64,000 nucleotides of DNA, taken from positions 124,001 to 188,000 of the forward strand of contig JAXOFM010000005.1 in assembly GCA_044841755.1 (NCBI GenBank), read 5' to 3'. This DNA is from CAZAPO01 sp044841755. Its GTDB lineage: Bacteria > Bacteroidota > Bacteroidia > Flavobacteriales > Flavobacteriaceae. Position numbers and translations under genes: made by a program. The notes under the pieces were generated by a model. The model was not told the origin of the DNA and made no database searches. It saw only the letters and a list, made by a program, of their open reading frames with translations. Shown here in pieces: positions 17,624 through 27,075 of this stretch (position 1 is its first letter; every line of letters starts with the position of its first letter).

Positions 17624-19627
17624 GTGAAAATTCTTGATAGGTACATATTAGTTTCATACTTGAAAAACTTTTTCAGTGTGTTTATTATTCTCATGCTGAT
17701 CTTTATTTTGCAGTCAGTATGGTTATATATCTCTGAACTTGCTGGAAAAGATCTTGAGATTGATATTATCGCTAAGTTTCTGCTTTATGTATCTCCAAGG
17801 ATTATTGTTTTAGTCCTTCCACTCACAATTTTACTCTCCTCAATAATGGTTTTTGGACGTTTTGCCGAAAACTATGAATTCGCTGCAATGAAATCTACAG
17901 GAATTTCATTACAACGTGCCATGAGAAGTCTTGGAGTGTTTATTGTTGGGCTTTCTATTCTAACTTTTTTCTTTGCTAATAACGTAATTCCAACAGCTGA
18001 ATTCAATTTTTATAATTTAAGAAAGAACATCGCTAAGAAAAAGCCTGCAATGGCAATAGCAAAAGGACAATTTAATGAAATTGGAGACCTAATAAATATT
18101 AAAGTAAAAGATAAGAGTGGAGATAAGGGACAGTTTCTTGAAGGGGTTATTGTTCACAAAAAGAAAAGGCGAAGTGATGGAAACTACAACGTAATTGTAG
18201 CAGAATCAGGTGAGCTACGTAGTGCTGAAAATTCTGATATTCTTGAGCTTATTCTTTACAATGGAGAGTATCATGAAAACTTACAACCAAATGATTATCA
18301 GAAAAAGACTAAAAATCAGCCTTATATTAAAAGTACTTTCGAGAAGAATACATTCCTAATTGATTTAGGTGAAATTAATAATGTAGATTTTAGTGAACAA
18401 AATGTTACTACTAGATACACTATGTTAAATGCTCAAGAGCTTACCTATACTATTGATTCTTTAAAAGTGAACAAAAAAACAGAAGCTGATAAACTTGCTT
18501 TTGACATGTATGGTCGTTCTGGAGCTGGAGCTCTCAATTCAACTTTAAATTATAAAGGAGAAGTCTCTAGAGATAGTAGTTTTACCTATGAGCAATTCAT
18601 GGACTTACTTTTACCTAGACATAAATCTCAAGTCTATGACCTTGCAACAAACTCAATAAACAGTACATTAAATATTATTAAGACTAAGAAAAAATCTCAA
18701 CTGAGCTATAACAAAAATTTAAACAAACATATTACATCTTATTATGATAAGTTTGCTTTAGGAATTGCTTGTATCATCTTGTTCTTCATTGGTGCTCCTC
18801 TTGGTGCTTTAATTAAAAAAGGAGGTATTGGTTTACCTATTGTAATAGCCATTATATTATTCTTGACTTATCATTTTATCGGAATATTTGCTAAAAATAG
18901 TTCTGAAGATGATAGTATAAGTCCTGTTTTGGCTTCATGGTTGTCCACTATGATCATGTTACCATTAAGTATTTATTTTACTAGTAGAGCTACTAAAGAC
19001 AGAACTTTATTGGATCTAGACTCCATTTTGCTACCTATTAAAAATATACTTACAAAAGAAGCCGCTGTAGCTCCTTTAAACCCTAATATTTATCTCGAAG
19101 AAAGTTCTAACGAATATGATAATCTAACCGGATATTCAGATAAAAAACTAATAGACATTGTTAAGAATTACAGGCAATATGACCTTGATGAAAGCTATAG
19201 AAATACAGCAATTAAAGTATTAGGAATTAGAGGAATCTCTGAAGAAGAACTGAAGTTTGGCGGAAACTTAAGAAATGAGAATTATGAAAATGCCTTAAGG
19301 TATAGAACTGGATATATTGAAAACTCAAACATGTCTCTCAAATTATACTTTACCTATATTATTCCTTTAGTATCCGGATTAATTTTGAATAATAATGGCT
19401 TCCCAACTTTTGGGAAGATATTAATAGGATTTGGAATTTTCAATGCTGTAATATTTCTAATTATCCTTTCTAAATCCTTTATCAACCAGACCAATTTTTA
19501 CAAGCTTTTAGACAAAAATCTTTCCTCAAATATTGTAATTGTAATTTTATTGGGAATTCCGCTCTATCCTATCTATTACAACTTCTACAAAAAGAAAATG
19601 AAGGAAGACATTAAACAAATTAGATAG
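17624..19627 (+). CDS. LptF/LptG-family permease (YjgP/YjgQ)
   Basis: A 667-residue membrane protein that begins with GTG. The first half has the LptF/G layout: ILDRYILVSYLKNFF at the N-terminus, TM helices to about residue 120 with PRIIVLVLPLTILLSS, a periplasmic beta-jellyroll region (about 130-370) and TM helices near 375-455 (GAPLGALIKKGGIGLP). The C-terminal 200 residues are an extension with two to four more helices, longer than the roughly 360-residue proteobacterial proteins. With LptB it would extract LPS from the inner membrane. It follows the LolA-like gene by 10 nt. Confidence 0.9.
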   Translation: MKILDRYILVSYLKNFFSVFIILMLIFILQSVWLYISELAGKDLEIDIIAKFLLYVSPRIIVLVLPLTILLSSIMVFGRFAENYEFAAMKSTGISLQRAMRSLGVFIVGLSILTFFFANNVIPTAEFNFYNLRKNIAKKKPAMAIAKGQFNEIGDLINIKVKDKSGDKGQFLEGVIVHKKKRRSDGNYNVIVAESGELRSAENSDILELILYNGEYHENLQPNDYQKKTKNQPYIKSTFEKNTFLIDLGEINNVDFSEQNVTTRYTMLNAQELTYTIDSLKVNKKTEADKLAFDMYGRSGAGALNSTLNYKGEVSRDSSFTYEQFMDLLLPRHKSQVYDLATNSINSTLNIIKTKKKSQLSYNKNLNKHITSYYDKFALGIACIILFFIGAPLGALIKKGGIGLPIVIAIILFLTYHFIGIFAKNSSEDDSISPVLASWLSTMIMLPLSIYFTSRATKDRTLLDLDSILLPIKNILTKEAAVAPLNPNIYLEESSNEYDNLTGYSDKKLIDIVKNYRQYDLDESYRNTAIKVLGIRGISEEELKFGGNLRNENYENALRYRTGYIENSNMSLKLYFTYIIPLVSGLILNNNGFPTFGKILIGFGIFNAVIFLIILSKSFINQTNFYKLLDKNLSSNIVIVILLGIPLYPIYYNFYKKKMKEDIKQIR

Positions 19628-19642
19628 GTCTTAAAATAAGCA

Positions 19643-19650
19643 TATCTTTG
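19643..19650 (+). promoter_or_regulatory. -7 promoter element of the RibBA-type gene
   Basis: TATCTTTG matches TAnnTTTG. It lies 16 nt before an ATG at 19667 and 46 nt before the ATG at 19697 that opens the family's conserved N-terminus. No clean TTG is found at the -33 position. Confidence 0.4.
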
Positions 19651-19696
19651 CACAAATAAATTGGTCATGATTACACTAAATAACCCAAAGACTGAT

Positions 19697-20824
19697 ATGG
19701 AAATACAACTTAATACCATTGAAGAAGCCATAAACGATATTAGGCAAGGGAAGGTTATTATTGTTGTTGATGACGAAAATCGTGAAAATGAAGGGGACTT
19801 TGTTGCTTCAGCAGAAAAGATTACTCCAGAAACCATCAATTTCATGGCTACTCATGGTCGTGGTTTAATTTGCGCACCATTAACCGAAACCAGGTGTAAA
19901 GAGTTAGATCTTCACATGATGGTTAATAATAACACAGATCCAATGGAAACTGCTTTCACGGTTTCAGTAGATCTTCGTGGAAATGGTGTGACTACTGGTA
20001 TTTCAGCCAGCGATAGAGCGAAAACAGTTCATGCCTTAACAAACCTTGAGACTAAACCCTTTGAATTGGCTAGACCGGGACATATATTCCCTCTTGTAGC
20101 AAAGGAAGGTGGTGTTCTAAGAAGAACAGGACATACTGAAGCTGCAATTGACTTTGCAAGATTAGCTGGTTTGAAACCTGCAGGTGTCATTGTTGAAATT
20201 ATGAATGAAGATGGTTCTATGGCTCGTTTACCACAACTTGTTGAAGTAGCTAAACGCTTTGATCTTAAGATCGTTTCTATTGAGGATTTAGTGGCCTACA
20301 GAATGGAGCATGACTCTCTAATTGAGAAAAAAGAGGATTTTCAAATTGAAACAAGATTTGGAAGTTTCCGTTTAAGAGCTTACCAACAAACCACTAACAA
20401 TCAAGTACATATAGCATTAACAAAAGGTTCTTGGAATAGTGACGAACCTGTGCTTACAAGAATAAATTCTAAGCTCATTAATAACGACATTCTTGGTACA
20501 CTTACCAACAACGTTGATAAGAAACTAGATGACATGTTTAAAGTTGTTAATGAAGAAGGAAAAGGTGCTATGCTATTTATTAATCAGCAGCTTAACTCTA
20601 GAAATATTCTTAAAAGACTTAATGTTTTAAAAGACTCGCAAGAGACTAATAAAGTAGTTAAAGCACCAAGGATTGATATGGACTCAAAAGACTATGGAAT
20701 TGGCGCCCAAATACTTCATGATATTAACATTAGTAAAATGCGCCTGATTTCTAATAGTCAACAAACCAAACGTGTTGGAATGATTGGTTACGGCTTAGAG
20801 ATTGTTGATTATGTAAATTATTAA
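19697..20824 (+). CDS. ribB: 3,4-dihydroxy-2-butanone-4-phosphate synthase with degenerate GTP cyclohydrolase II domain
   Basis: I start at the ATG at 19697 (MEIQLNTIEEA), the usual N-terminus; ATG 19667 is possible. Residues 1-205 are a complete RibB domain converting ribulose 5-phosphate for riboflavin synthesis: VVDDENRENEGDF, THGRGLICAPL and GHTEAAIDFARLAGLKPAGV carry its metal and substrate ligands. The remaining 170 residues align in position with RibA (starting RFGSFRLRAY) but have no cysteines for the zinc site and no RCDCG-type motif. That half should be inactive as GTP cyclohydrolase II. The stop overlaps the convergent aminotransferase stop by 4 nt. Confidence 0.92.
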   Translation: MEIQLNTIEEAINDIRQGKVIIVVDDENRENEGDFVASAEKITPETINFMATHGRGLICAPLTETRCKELDLHMMVNNNTDPMETAFTVSVDLRGNGVTTGISASDRAKTVHALTNLETKPFELARPGHIFPLVAKEGGVLRRTGHTEAAIDFARLAGLKPAGVIVEIMNEDGSMARLPQLVEVAKRFDLKIVSIEDLVAYRMEHDSLIEKKEDFQIETRFGSFRLRAYQQTTNNQVHIALTKGSWNSDEPVLTRINSKLINNDILGTLTNNVDKKLDDMFKVVNEEGKGAMLFINQQLNSRNILKRLNVLKDSQETNKVVKAPRIDMDSKDYGIGAQILHDINISKMRLISNSQQTKRVGMIGYGLEIVDYVNY

Positions 20825-22017
20825 GAGATTATCTCCTTAATAATTTCTGCCATTTTCTTAGCTCTTTCTTTAACCTCTCCTTCTACCCAAGAGAGTTTTA
20901 TTAAACAGGAAATATTTCTTCCTACATAATGATCAGATTGCGGAAACTCTTTGGTTTTTAAATAACTCAAGCCTTCTTGCAACTCTTTAGATAACGGATA
21001 AAGTGTTTTTAAATCTTTTAAATGCTGCCATTTTCTAATATAATGCCAATTATTATCGTAGTAATGAAAACAGGCATCAATTCCATTTTCCTTAAAGGCT
21101 TCGTTAACCTTTCTAGCAATATCCGAATCGGGTAAAAAGAAACTTAAAAACGAATAACTCTCTTCTCCTCCATCAGGAACAGTTCTAAAAACAACTTGAG
21201 GAATTTGCTCAAGCTCTTCTCTAATAATTGTATAATTCCTTTTCTGAATTTCAACAAACTCGTCTAACCTTCTAATTTGCGCTAGTCCAACTGCTGCATG
21301 AAGTTCTGAAATCCTAAAATTATAACCTAAAAATGGATGGTCTTCAGCTCCTCTATCGTTTCCAACATGGTCATGACCATGATCACTAAAATGATCTGAT
21401 TTTATATAATAATCTTCATTGTTTGTCAAAACAGCACCTCCTTCGCCGCAAGTAATAATCTTCACATAGTCTAGAGATAAACATCCTAGATCTCCAATGC
21501 TACCTAAAGGCTTTTTCTTATAGGTTGCTCCTGTAGCCTGTGAGGAATCTTCTATCAAAATTAAATTATGTGCTTTGCAAATTTCTTGTAGTTCATCTAG
21601 TCGTGCCATACTTCCGCACATGTGTACAGGCATAATAGCTTTTGTATTATCTGTAATAGCTTCTTTTACGGCTTTCGGATCTAGGGTAAGTGTATCATCT
21701 ATTTCAACTAAAACAGGGATTGCGCCTACCGCCATAATTGCCTCAAAACTGGCTACGAACGTAAATGTTGGCATGATCACCTCATCACCTGCTCCAATTC
21801 CGGCGGAAGCCAAAGCAATAGATACTGCTGCTGTCCCACTAGACACTAATTGAGCATGTTTGACTTGGAGTTTGTTTTGAAGTTCATGTTCTAACTCTTT
21901 TGATTTCCAGTGACCGTTACGCATACCATCAAAACCATAGCGCATTAATACACCATTGTCTAAAACGTCATTGAGTTCCTTGCGTTCCTTATCTCCAAAA
22001 AGCTCGAATCCAGGCAT
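20821..22017 (-). CDS. DegT/DnrJ/EryC1/StrS-family aminotransferase
   Basis: A 398-residue fold-type I PLP enzyme. Residues VSSGTAAVSIALASAGIGAGDEVIMPTF-type segment near 58-85 and the PLP lysine in SLDYVKIITCGEGGAVL near 181-186 define the family, which transaminates keto-sugars for LPS or glycan building or for natural products. No other nucleotide-sugar genes are near, so the substrate is unknown. It lies 21 nt after the nitroreductase gene on the same strand, so the two may share a transcript. Confidence 0.9.
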   Translation of the reverse strand: MPGFELFGDKERKELNDVLDNGVLMRYGFDGMRNGHWKSKELEHELQNKLQVKHAQLVSSGTAAVSIALASAGIGAGDEVIMPTFTFVASFEAIMAVGAIPVLVEIDDTLTLDPKAVKEAITDNTKAIMPVHMCGSMARLDELQEICKAHNLILIEDSSQATGATYKKKPLGSIGDLGCLSLDYVKIITCGEGGAVLTNNEDYYIKSDHFSDHGHDHVGNDRGAEDHPFLGYNFRISELHAAVGLAQIRRLDEFVEIQKRNYTIIREELEQIPQVVFRTVPDGGEESYSFLSFFLPDSDIARKVNEAFKENGIDACFHYYDNNWHYIRKWQHLKDLKTLYPLSKELQEGLSYLKTKEFPQSDHYVGRNISCLIKLSWVEGEVKERAKKMAEIIKEIIS

Positions 22018-22038
22018 AAAAAAGTAGTTTGTCCAAAT

Positions 22039-22665
22039 CTACAATTCCAGGGTGCTTTCAGCAACAGTTTTTCTAACTTTTTTCAAACTTGAAAAAAAGT
22101 CATCCTTTGCTCTATAACCAATAGGCATTACTAAAACAGAGGTTAAACCCTTTTCACTAAGACCAAGTTTCCTATCATAAGCTTCGGGATCAAAACCTTC
22201 CATAGGGCAGGCATCAATACCTTCGACAGCACAAACAGTGAGCAAATTCCCCATTGCTAAATATGCCTGCTTTGTACAGTAAGTTTTAATTTCATCTTCA
22301 TCCTTTTTAGAAAAACTATCGAGCAAATAATCTTTAAAAGGTAAAAGTATTTTATCCGGAGTATCTCGAATTTCTTTAACCCTATCAAAATATTCAACTA
22401 TGGTATCGTCTGTTATATCAGAAATACAGAAGATCAATAAATGAGAAGCCAAAGCCACTTGGCGCTGATCAAAAGAGTGTTTAACTAGTTCTTCTTGAAG
22501 CGATTTATTTTTTACAATGACCAGTTTAATAGGTTGCATACCATAAGAAGTAGCTGTTAAATTAAAAGCTTCTTTTACAAGGTTTATTTTATCTTGAGGT
22601 ATAATTCTATCGTTATCAAACTTCTTGGTAGCATATCGCCATTTAAGGCTATCAATTATATCCAT
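22039..22665 (-). CDS. nitroreductase-family NAD(P)H-dependent oxidoreductase
   Basis: The ATG at 22665 (MDIIDSLKWRYATKKFD) gives 208 residues; a TTG two codons upstream is less likely. The N-terminal WRYATKKFD and SYGMQPIKLVIV bind FMN, CTKQAYLAMGNLLTVCAVEGIDACPMEGFD is the central helix region and IGYRAKDD the C-terminal signature, all as in NfsB-type nitroreductases. These enzymes reduce nitro compounds, quinones or flavins; the physiological substrate is unknown. Confidence 0.92.
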   Translation of the reverse strand: MDIIDSLKWRYATKKFDNDRIIPQDKINLVKEAFNLTATSYGMQPIKLVIVKNKSLQEELVKHSFDQRQVALASHLLIFCISDITDDTIVEYFDRVKEIRDTPDKILLPFKDYLLDSFSKKDEDEIKTYCTKQAYLAMGNLLTVCAVEGIDACPMEGFDPEAYDRKLGLSEKGLTSVLVMPIGYRAKDDFFSSLKKVRKTVAESTLEL

Positions 22666-22774
22666 AGTCAATTACTTAAAAACGCTTCAAAATTACTTAT
22701 AAGAAAACTATCGTTCAATATTCTATTATAAAATATATTGATAAGAGAATAACCTACTCTTAAATAACATTGAA

Positions 22775-22817
22775 GAAAAAAAACAAACCCTTGAAAATAT
22801 TAATACTTCCAAGGGTT
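22775..22817 (-). terminator. terminator of the tRNA-Ser transcript
   Basis: On the minus strand, AACCCTTG and CAAGGGTT (22810-22817 and 22786-22793) form a stem directly after the tRNA, followed by TGTTTTTTTTC. The loop is long (16 nt, partly paired), so stability is moderate. Confidence 0.65.
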
Positions 22818-22821
22818 CTTG

Positions 22822-22906
22822 CGGAGAAAGAGGGATTCGAACCCCCGGAGGTGTGACCCTCAACGGTTTTCAAGACCGCCGCATTCGACCACTCTGCCAT
22901 TTCTCC
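22822..22906 (-). tRNA. tRNA-Ser (anticodon UGA)
   Basis: The 85-nt molecule has a 7-bp acceptor GGAGAAA / TTTCTCC, a T arm with GGTTCGAATCC, the long variable arm typical of serine tRNAs and the anticodon loop CTTGAAA with TGA in the centre. CCA is not encoded. It decodes UCA. A terminator follows on the same strand. Confidence 0.96.
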
Positions 22907-23065
22907 GATTGCGGATGCAAATATAGAATGCTTTTTTATTTATGTCAAAACTTTTTTAATTTATTTTTTGTTCAAATCCACCGTTTTTAACAAACTTTAA
23001 AGCATCAAATCCGAACAAATATTTTTACCTTTAAAGCTCTTATCAAAAAACTAAAAACCAACCAT

Positions 23066-25648
23066 ATGAAAACCTTTATGCGTTTTTTTCAGAGCCTTAT
23101 TTTTCTTTTATCATTTATTCTGGTTGCACAAATACCAAAGCCTTCAGATGTATTTGGATTTGAGGTAGGTGCTGATTATAAGTTAGCAGATTACGATCAG
23201 ATGCTTGAATACTATGAAAAGTTAGACGCTTCTACTGATCGTGTAAAAATGATTGAAATTGGAAAGTCTGTAATGGGGCGCCCAATCAAACTTCTATTTA
23301 TTTCTAGTGAAGAAAACATGAAATCACTCGATAAATGGAGAACTATTAGTGAAAAGCTCTCGCGTGCTAGGATCTCTGATGACGAAGCAAAAAAACTATC
23401 TATGGAAGGAAAAGCGATTGTTTGGTTTGATGGAGGTATGCATGCTACCGAAAGAGCCCATGCGCAAATGACTTCAGAATTGATGTGGCGCATCGCTTCA
23501 GAAGAGTCTGATGAAATGAAAAAAATTAGAGACAATGTAATTTCATTAGTTGTCCCTGTTATTAATCCAGACGGTGTTGATATTGTTGTTGATTGGTATA
23601 AGAAAAACCTAGGAACACCTTACGAAACCTCTGGTCCACCGATTCTTTATCAAAAGTATGTAGGGCATGATAACAATCGTGATTGGTTTATGAATAATAT
23701 GCCTGAGACTAGAGCTGCAACAACAGTTTTGTACAACCAATGGTATCCGCAAATTGTGCACAACCATCATCAAACTTCACCAGCTTGGGCACGAATATTT
23801 TTACCTCCTTTTAGAAGTCCTGTGAATCCGAATATCCATCCAGGAGTAACAACTGGAGTTAATTTAGTTGGAACTGCTATGGCAAGCAGATTTGCGATGA
23901 AAAAAATGCCTGGAGTAATCTCTGGAACAGCCTTTAGTATGTTCTGGAATGGGGGAATGCGTACTACGCCATATTATCATAATCAAATTGGAATTTTAAC
24001 CGAAGTTGCACATGCAACTCCTACTCCACGTTATTATGATCCTAAAAAGAAGCCTAAAAATTTAAGAGGAACTCCATCAAACGGAACTGAGATTTTTTAT
24101 CCTTACCCATGGGAAGGTGGAGAATCTCATTTTAGAGATGCCGTAGATTATATGCTTACGGCCTCTATGGGAATTCTAGATCTAGCTGCAGATAAAAGAG
24201 ACGAATTCCTTTATAACATCTACGACATGGGTCGTGATGCTATAGAGAAAAAAGATGCTGCCTTTGCTTATGTTATTCCTCCAGATCAATGGAATCCAAG
24301 TGAAGCTGTGAACCTTACGAATATCTTATTACAAGGTGGTTTAGAAGCCCATAAGGCTAAATCTTCTTTTAAGGTTGGTGATAAAACTTATGAAGCTGGG
24401 TCGATTATCTTCTATGGTGCTCAAGCCTTTAGACCTTACCTGATCGATCTGATGGAAAAGCAAGACTATCCTGATCAGTTCTTATATCCAGGAGGCCCAC
24501 CGCAGCCACCTTATGATCTTGCAGGTTGGACATTACCAATGCAGATGGGTGTGAATGTAGATAGAGTTGATGAGTCTTTTAAAGCACGTACAGAAGCAGT
24601 TACATCTAAAATTGCTTTTAGAGAAGGAAAAGTTAAAGGTGGAGATAACGACAACTATATATTTTCAAATAGAGATAACATTAGCGCCTTATTAGTAAAC
24701 AGGCTTCAAAAAGAAGGGTTCAGCATTGCTCAATTAAATGCTGATAACAGTGACTATAAAGCTGGGTCATTTATTATTAAAAGTGCAAGTAGCTTAAAAG
24801 ATAAGCTTTCTCAATTAAGTCAAAACTATGGTGTAGACTTTAATGGCTTAGAGAACTTAAATGGTTTTGATTATAGCGATCTTAAAAAGGTTAAAGTTGG
24901 TATTTATAAATCATGGCAGGCTAATATGGATGAAGGTTGGTCACGTTGGATGCTTGAACAATTTGAATTTGACCTTGATACATTGCATAATAAAGATATT
25001 CAGCAAGGAGACTTGTCAAAGTATAGTGCAATAATCTTCCCATCACAAAGTCCAAGAGGAATTTTGCATGGACATTCTATTCAAAGTATGCCTGAAAAAT
25101 TTACTGGAGGAATTGGTCTGAACGGAATGGCAAAAATAGATGCTTATGCTAAACAAGGCGGTTCTGTGATCTTCTTCGATTCCGCTAGTGATTTAGCTAT
25201 TGAACAGTTAGGACTACCAGTTAGGAATGTAACTTCTGGGTTGTCTCCTAACAATTTCTTTATTCCAGGTTCCCTTATCAGAACAAAGATTGATACTTCG
25301 AATCCACTAGCTTTTGGTATGATGGATGAAGTAGCAGCTTCATTTAGCAGAAGTAGAGCCTTCCAAAAAGTGAAACAACGTAAATCTGGTGAAGGTGGGA
25401 AAGAAGATATTGCTGATGCACCAAAATATGAAGTTTATGATGTAGCTACCTATGCGTCAGACAATATTTTGATGAGCGGTTGGGCATTAGGTGAAGAACG
25501 ATATATAAAGAACAAAAGCGCCATGGCACACGTCCCTCATGGTAATGGAGATATAGTATTATTTGGTTTTAGACCACAATTTAGAGGGCAACCTCGAGGA
25601 ACATACAAGTTGATATTTAACTCTATTTATCTGGGTGCTAAAAATTAA
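23066..25648 (+). CDS. secreted M14-family zinc carboxypeptidase
   Basis: An 860-residue exported protein (signal peptide to about residue 21). The M14 catalytic domain spans about 35-390. The zinc-binding pair is H126 and E129 in GGMHATERAH, a third ligand is likely in IVHNHHQTSP, and NRDWFMNN with PETRA supplies substrate-binding residues. The C-terminal part (about 600-760) resembles a glutamine-amidotransferase-like fold, with KVGIYKSW and YSAIIFPSQSPRG. Such peptidases trim exported peptides or peptidoglycan stems; the substrate is unknown. It is a single-gene unit ending at a terminator. Confidence 0.92.
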   Translation: MKTFMRFFQSLIFLLSFILVAQIPKPSDVFGFEVGADYKLADYDQMLEYYEKLDASTDRVKMIEIGKSVMGRPIKLLFISSEENMKSLDKWRTISEKLSRARISDDEAKKLSMEGKAIVWFDGGMHATERAHAQMTSELMWRIASEESDEMKKIRDNVISLVVPVINPDGVDIVVDWYKKNLGTPYETSGPPILYQKYVGHDNNRDWFMNNMPETRAATTVLYNQWYPQIVHNHHQTSPAWARIFLPPFRSPVNPNIHPGVTTGVNLVGTAMASRFAMKKMPGVISGTAFSMFWNGGMRTTPYYHNQIGILTEVAHATPTPRYYDPKKKPKNLRGTPSNGTEIFYPYPWEGGESHFRDAVDYMLTASMGILDLAADKRDEFLYNIYDMGRDAIEKKDAAFAYVIPPDQWNPSEAVNLTNILLQGGLEAHKAKSSFKVGDKTYEAGSIIFYGAQAFRPYLIDLMEKQDYPDQFLYPGGPPQPPYDLAGWTLPMQMGVNVDRVDESFKARTEAVTSKIAFREGKVKGGDNDNYIFSNRDNISALLVNRLQKEGFSIAQLNADNSDYKAGSFIIKSASSLKDKLSQLSQNYGVDFNGLENLNGFDYSDLKKVKVGIYKSWQANMDEGWSRWMLEQFEFDLDTLHNKDIQQGDLSKYSAIIFPSQSPRGILHGHSIQSMPEKFTGGIGLNGMAKIDAYAKQGGSVIFFDSASDLAIEQLGLPVRNVTSGLSPNNFFIPGSLIRTKIDTSNPLAFGMMDEVAASFSRSRAFQKVKQRKSGEGGKEDIADAPKYEVYDVATYASDNILMSGWALGEERYIKNKSAMAHVPHGNGDIVLFGFRPQFRGQPRGTYKLIFNSIYLGAKN

Positions 25649-25663
25649 AAATCATCAATAACT

Positions 25664-25697
25664 AAAAAAAGCCACCTTTATAAGGTGGTTTTTTTGT
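25664..25697 (+). terminator. terminator of the M14 peptidase gene
   Basis: A-rich start, CCACCTT (25672-25678) and AAGGTGG (25682-25688) stem with a 3-nt loop, then a run of T. It lies 16 nt after the stop codon. Confidence 0.88.
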
Positions 25698-25768
25698 TTT
25701 TAGACATCACAAACAGACATCATAATATTTTGTATATTTATGAATATCAACCAATTAAATATTTAATT

Positions 25769-26542
25769 ATGAAAAAATCATTGTTATTAATTGCCTCAAT
25801 GATTTTAACCTTAAGTGCTTTCGGACAAGTTGCCTATCTTCAATACAGGGTAGTACCTGCGGATAAGGAAGGAGAATTTGTTGAAAGAGAAACAAAATAT
25901 TGGTCACAGGTCGCAAAGGCCGCTATAGCCCAAGGTAACTTAGCTGGGTGGTCATTATGGAGAAAAGTAGGTGTTACTGAAGAAGGTGCGCCAAACTATG
26001 TATTTATGAATGTTTATGAAAGTGCCGACAAAATGGATCCTTCAAAAGTTTGGACTGATGAAAATGTACAGAAGATGGGTGTTGATCCTTCAACTGTTGA
26101 AACTAATTCATTTACAACGGTTGCCTTTGATTATTACATGCAACTAGAGGATGCATTAGGAGGTGACAACAAGTTTGCCATTGTGAATTACGCGAAACCA
26201 AGTAATAGGGAAGTTTTTATTGAAGAGAACAAAAACTTATGGAAACCACTTCATGCTGGTAATATAAAAAATGGTAATAATGGAATGGTATCATGGGGAT
26301 TAATGTCAACCATCTATCCTACTGGAGTTAATGCGAGATTTTCCTGTTTAACCTGGGACGGGTTCAATACGTTAGCTGATGCGTTAAAGTACATGAGTTA
26401 CAGTAGTCCTAGCCAAGGACAAGCAAATAGTGAGTGGGATAACGTAATCTCGAAATCGAAAATGAACGATATTATGCCTAATGGCTTTCAATATCGAATC
26501 ATCTATGAGCTTGTGATGATCTTAAATCCTGAAACCAATTAA
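25769..26542 (+). CDS. secreted protein of unknown function with an internal duplication
   Basis: The ATG at 25769 opens a normal signal peptide (MKKSLLLIASMILTLSAFG, cleavage near residue 20), so the frame upstream is not used. The mature protein of about 237 residues looks like two related halves. Half one has KYWSQVAKAAIAQGNLAGWSLW and half two has NLWKPLHAGNIKNGNNGMVSWG, each about 35 residues into its repeat and each preceded by a beta-strand with a tyrosine. The layout (strand, helix with W, GNxxGWSLW strand) resembles dimeric alpha-beta barrel proteins. I do not recognise the family and assign no function. It is flanked by two near-identical terminators. Confidence 0.85.
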   Translation: MKKSLLLIASMILTLSAFGQVAYLQYRVVPADKEGEFVERETKYWSQVAKAAIAQGNLAGWSLWRKVGVTEEGAPNYVFMNVYESADKMDPSKVWTDENVQKMGVDPSTVETNSFTTVAFDYYMQLEDALGGDNKFAIVNYAKPSNREVFIEENKNLWKPLHAGNIKNGNNGMVSWGLMSTIYPTGVNARFSCLTWDGFNTLADALKYMSYSSPSQGQANSEWDNVISKSKMNDIMPNGFQYRIIYELVMILNPETN

Positions 26543-26555
26543 TAAGGAACTATAA

Positions 26556-26581
26556 AAAAGCCACCTTTTTAGGTGGCTTTT
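26556..26581. terminator. bidirectional terminator
   Basis: A perfect 11-bp stem AAAAGCCACCT / AGGTGGCTTTT with a TTTT loop lies between the convergent stops of the secreted protein and the DsrE-like gene. Confidence 0.88.
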
Positions 26582-26586
26582 AACTT

Positions 26587-27063
26587 TTAAATAAATAGGA
26601 TTTGGGTGCCTTCTCCGTTGGCCCTATTATAAAAATCACCAATAGTTAGAATACCATCAAGATCATCAATAAGGTCTTCTTCTTTTAAATGGAACATATC
26701 TATTGCTAGCTTACAACCCCAAAGTTTACAACCAGAGTCTGATAGTATCTCTAGAAATTCTCCAACTGGTGGAATATCCAACTTCTCCATTTCTTTTTTC
26801 ATCATTTTGGTTGCCAAGGCTTCCATTCCTGGTAAACCTCCAATCATAGTTGGTATGTGCATTGCTGGGTTACCAACAGTTGCAACATGAAGATTTTCTA
26901 GTTTCTTTTTCTGTATTGCTTCCAATCCGAAGAACGTAAAGAATATTTCAGAATCTATTCCTTCCATTCGTGCTCCATTAGCCATTACAAAGGCTGCGTA
27001 TACGTTTTCAATAGTCGCTTTAGATAATATAAAAAGCATCTTTTTTACTGCTGTATCACTCAT
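26587..27063 (-). CDS. DsrE/DsrF-like sulfur-carrier family protein
   Basis: A 158-residue protein of the DsrE superfamily, starting MSDTAVKKMLFILSK with the beta-alpha motif KATIENVYAAFVMANGA. It has cysteines C112 and C117 in DSGCKLWGCKLA, the C-x4-C arrangement of DsrE2-type proteins, which carry sulfane sulfur as persulfide. It is the last gene of the sqr - TusE/DsrC-like - DsrE-like unit, 12 nt after the second gene. Its likely job is to accept or pass on sulfur released by sulfide oxidation. That transfer path is inferred. Confidence 0.87.
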   Translation of the reverse strand: MSDTAVKKMLFILSKATIENVYAAFVMANGARMEGIDSEIFFTFFGLEAIQKKKLENLHVATVGNPAMHIPTMIGGLPGMEALATKMMKKEMEKLDIPPVGEFLEILSDSGCKLWGCKLAIDMFHLKEEDLIDDLDGILTIGDFYNRANGEGTQILFI

Positions 27064-27075
27064 AACTTCAATTTT

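Noticed and set aside
22672..22774. Gene in the stretch between the nitroreductase and tRNA-Ser
   Set aside because: No frame with a start and coding pattern was found; the sequence is A/T-rich spacer ending in the tRNA terminator.
25664..26581. Small mobile element bounded by two similar inverted repeats
   Set aside because: The repeats are ordinary intrinsic terminators placed just after stop codons, no transposase is encoded and no target duplication is visible.
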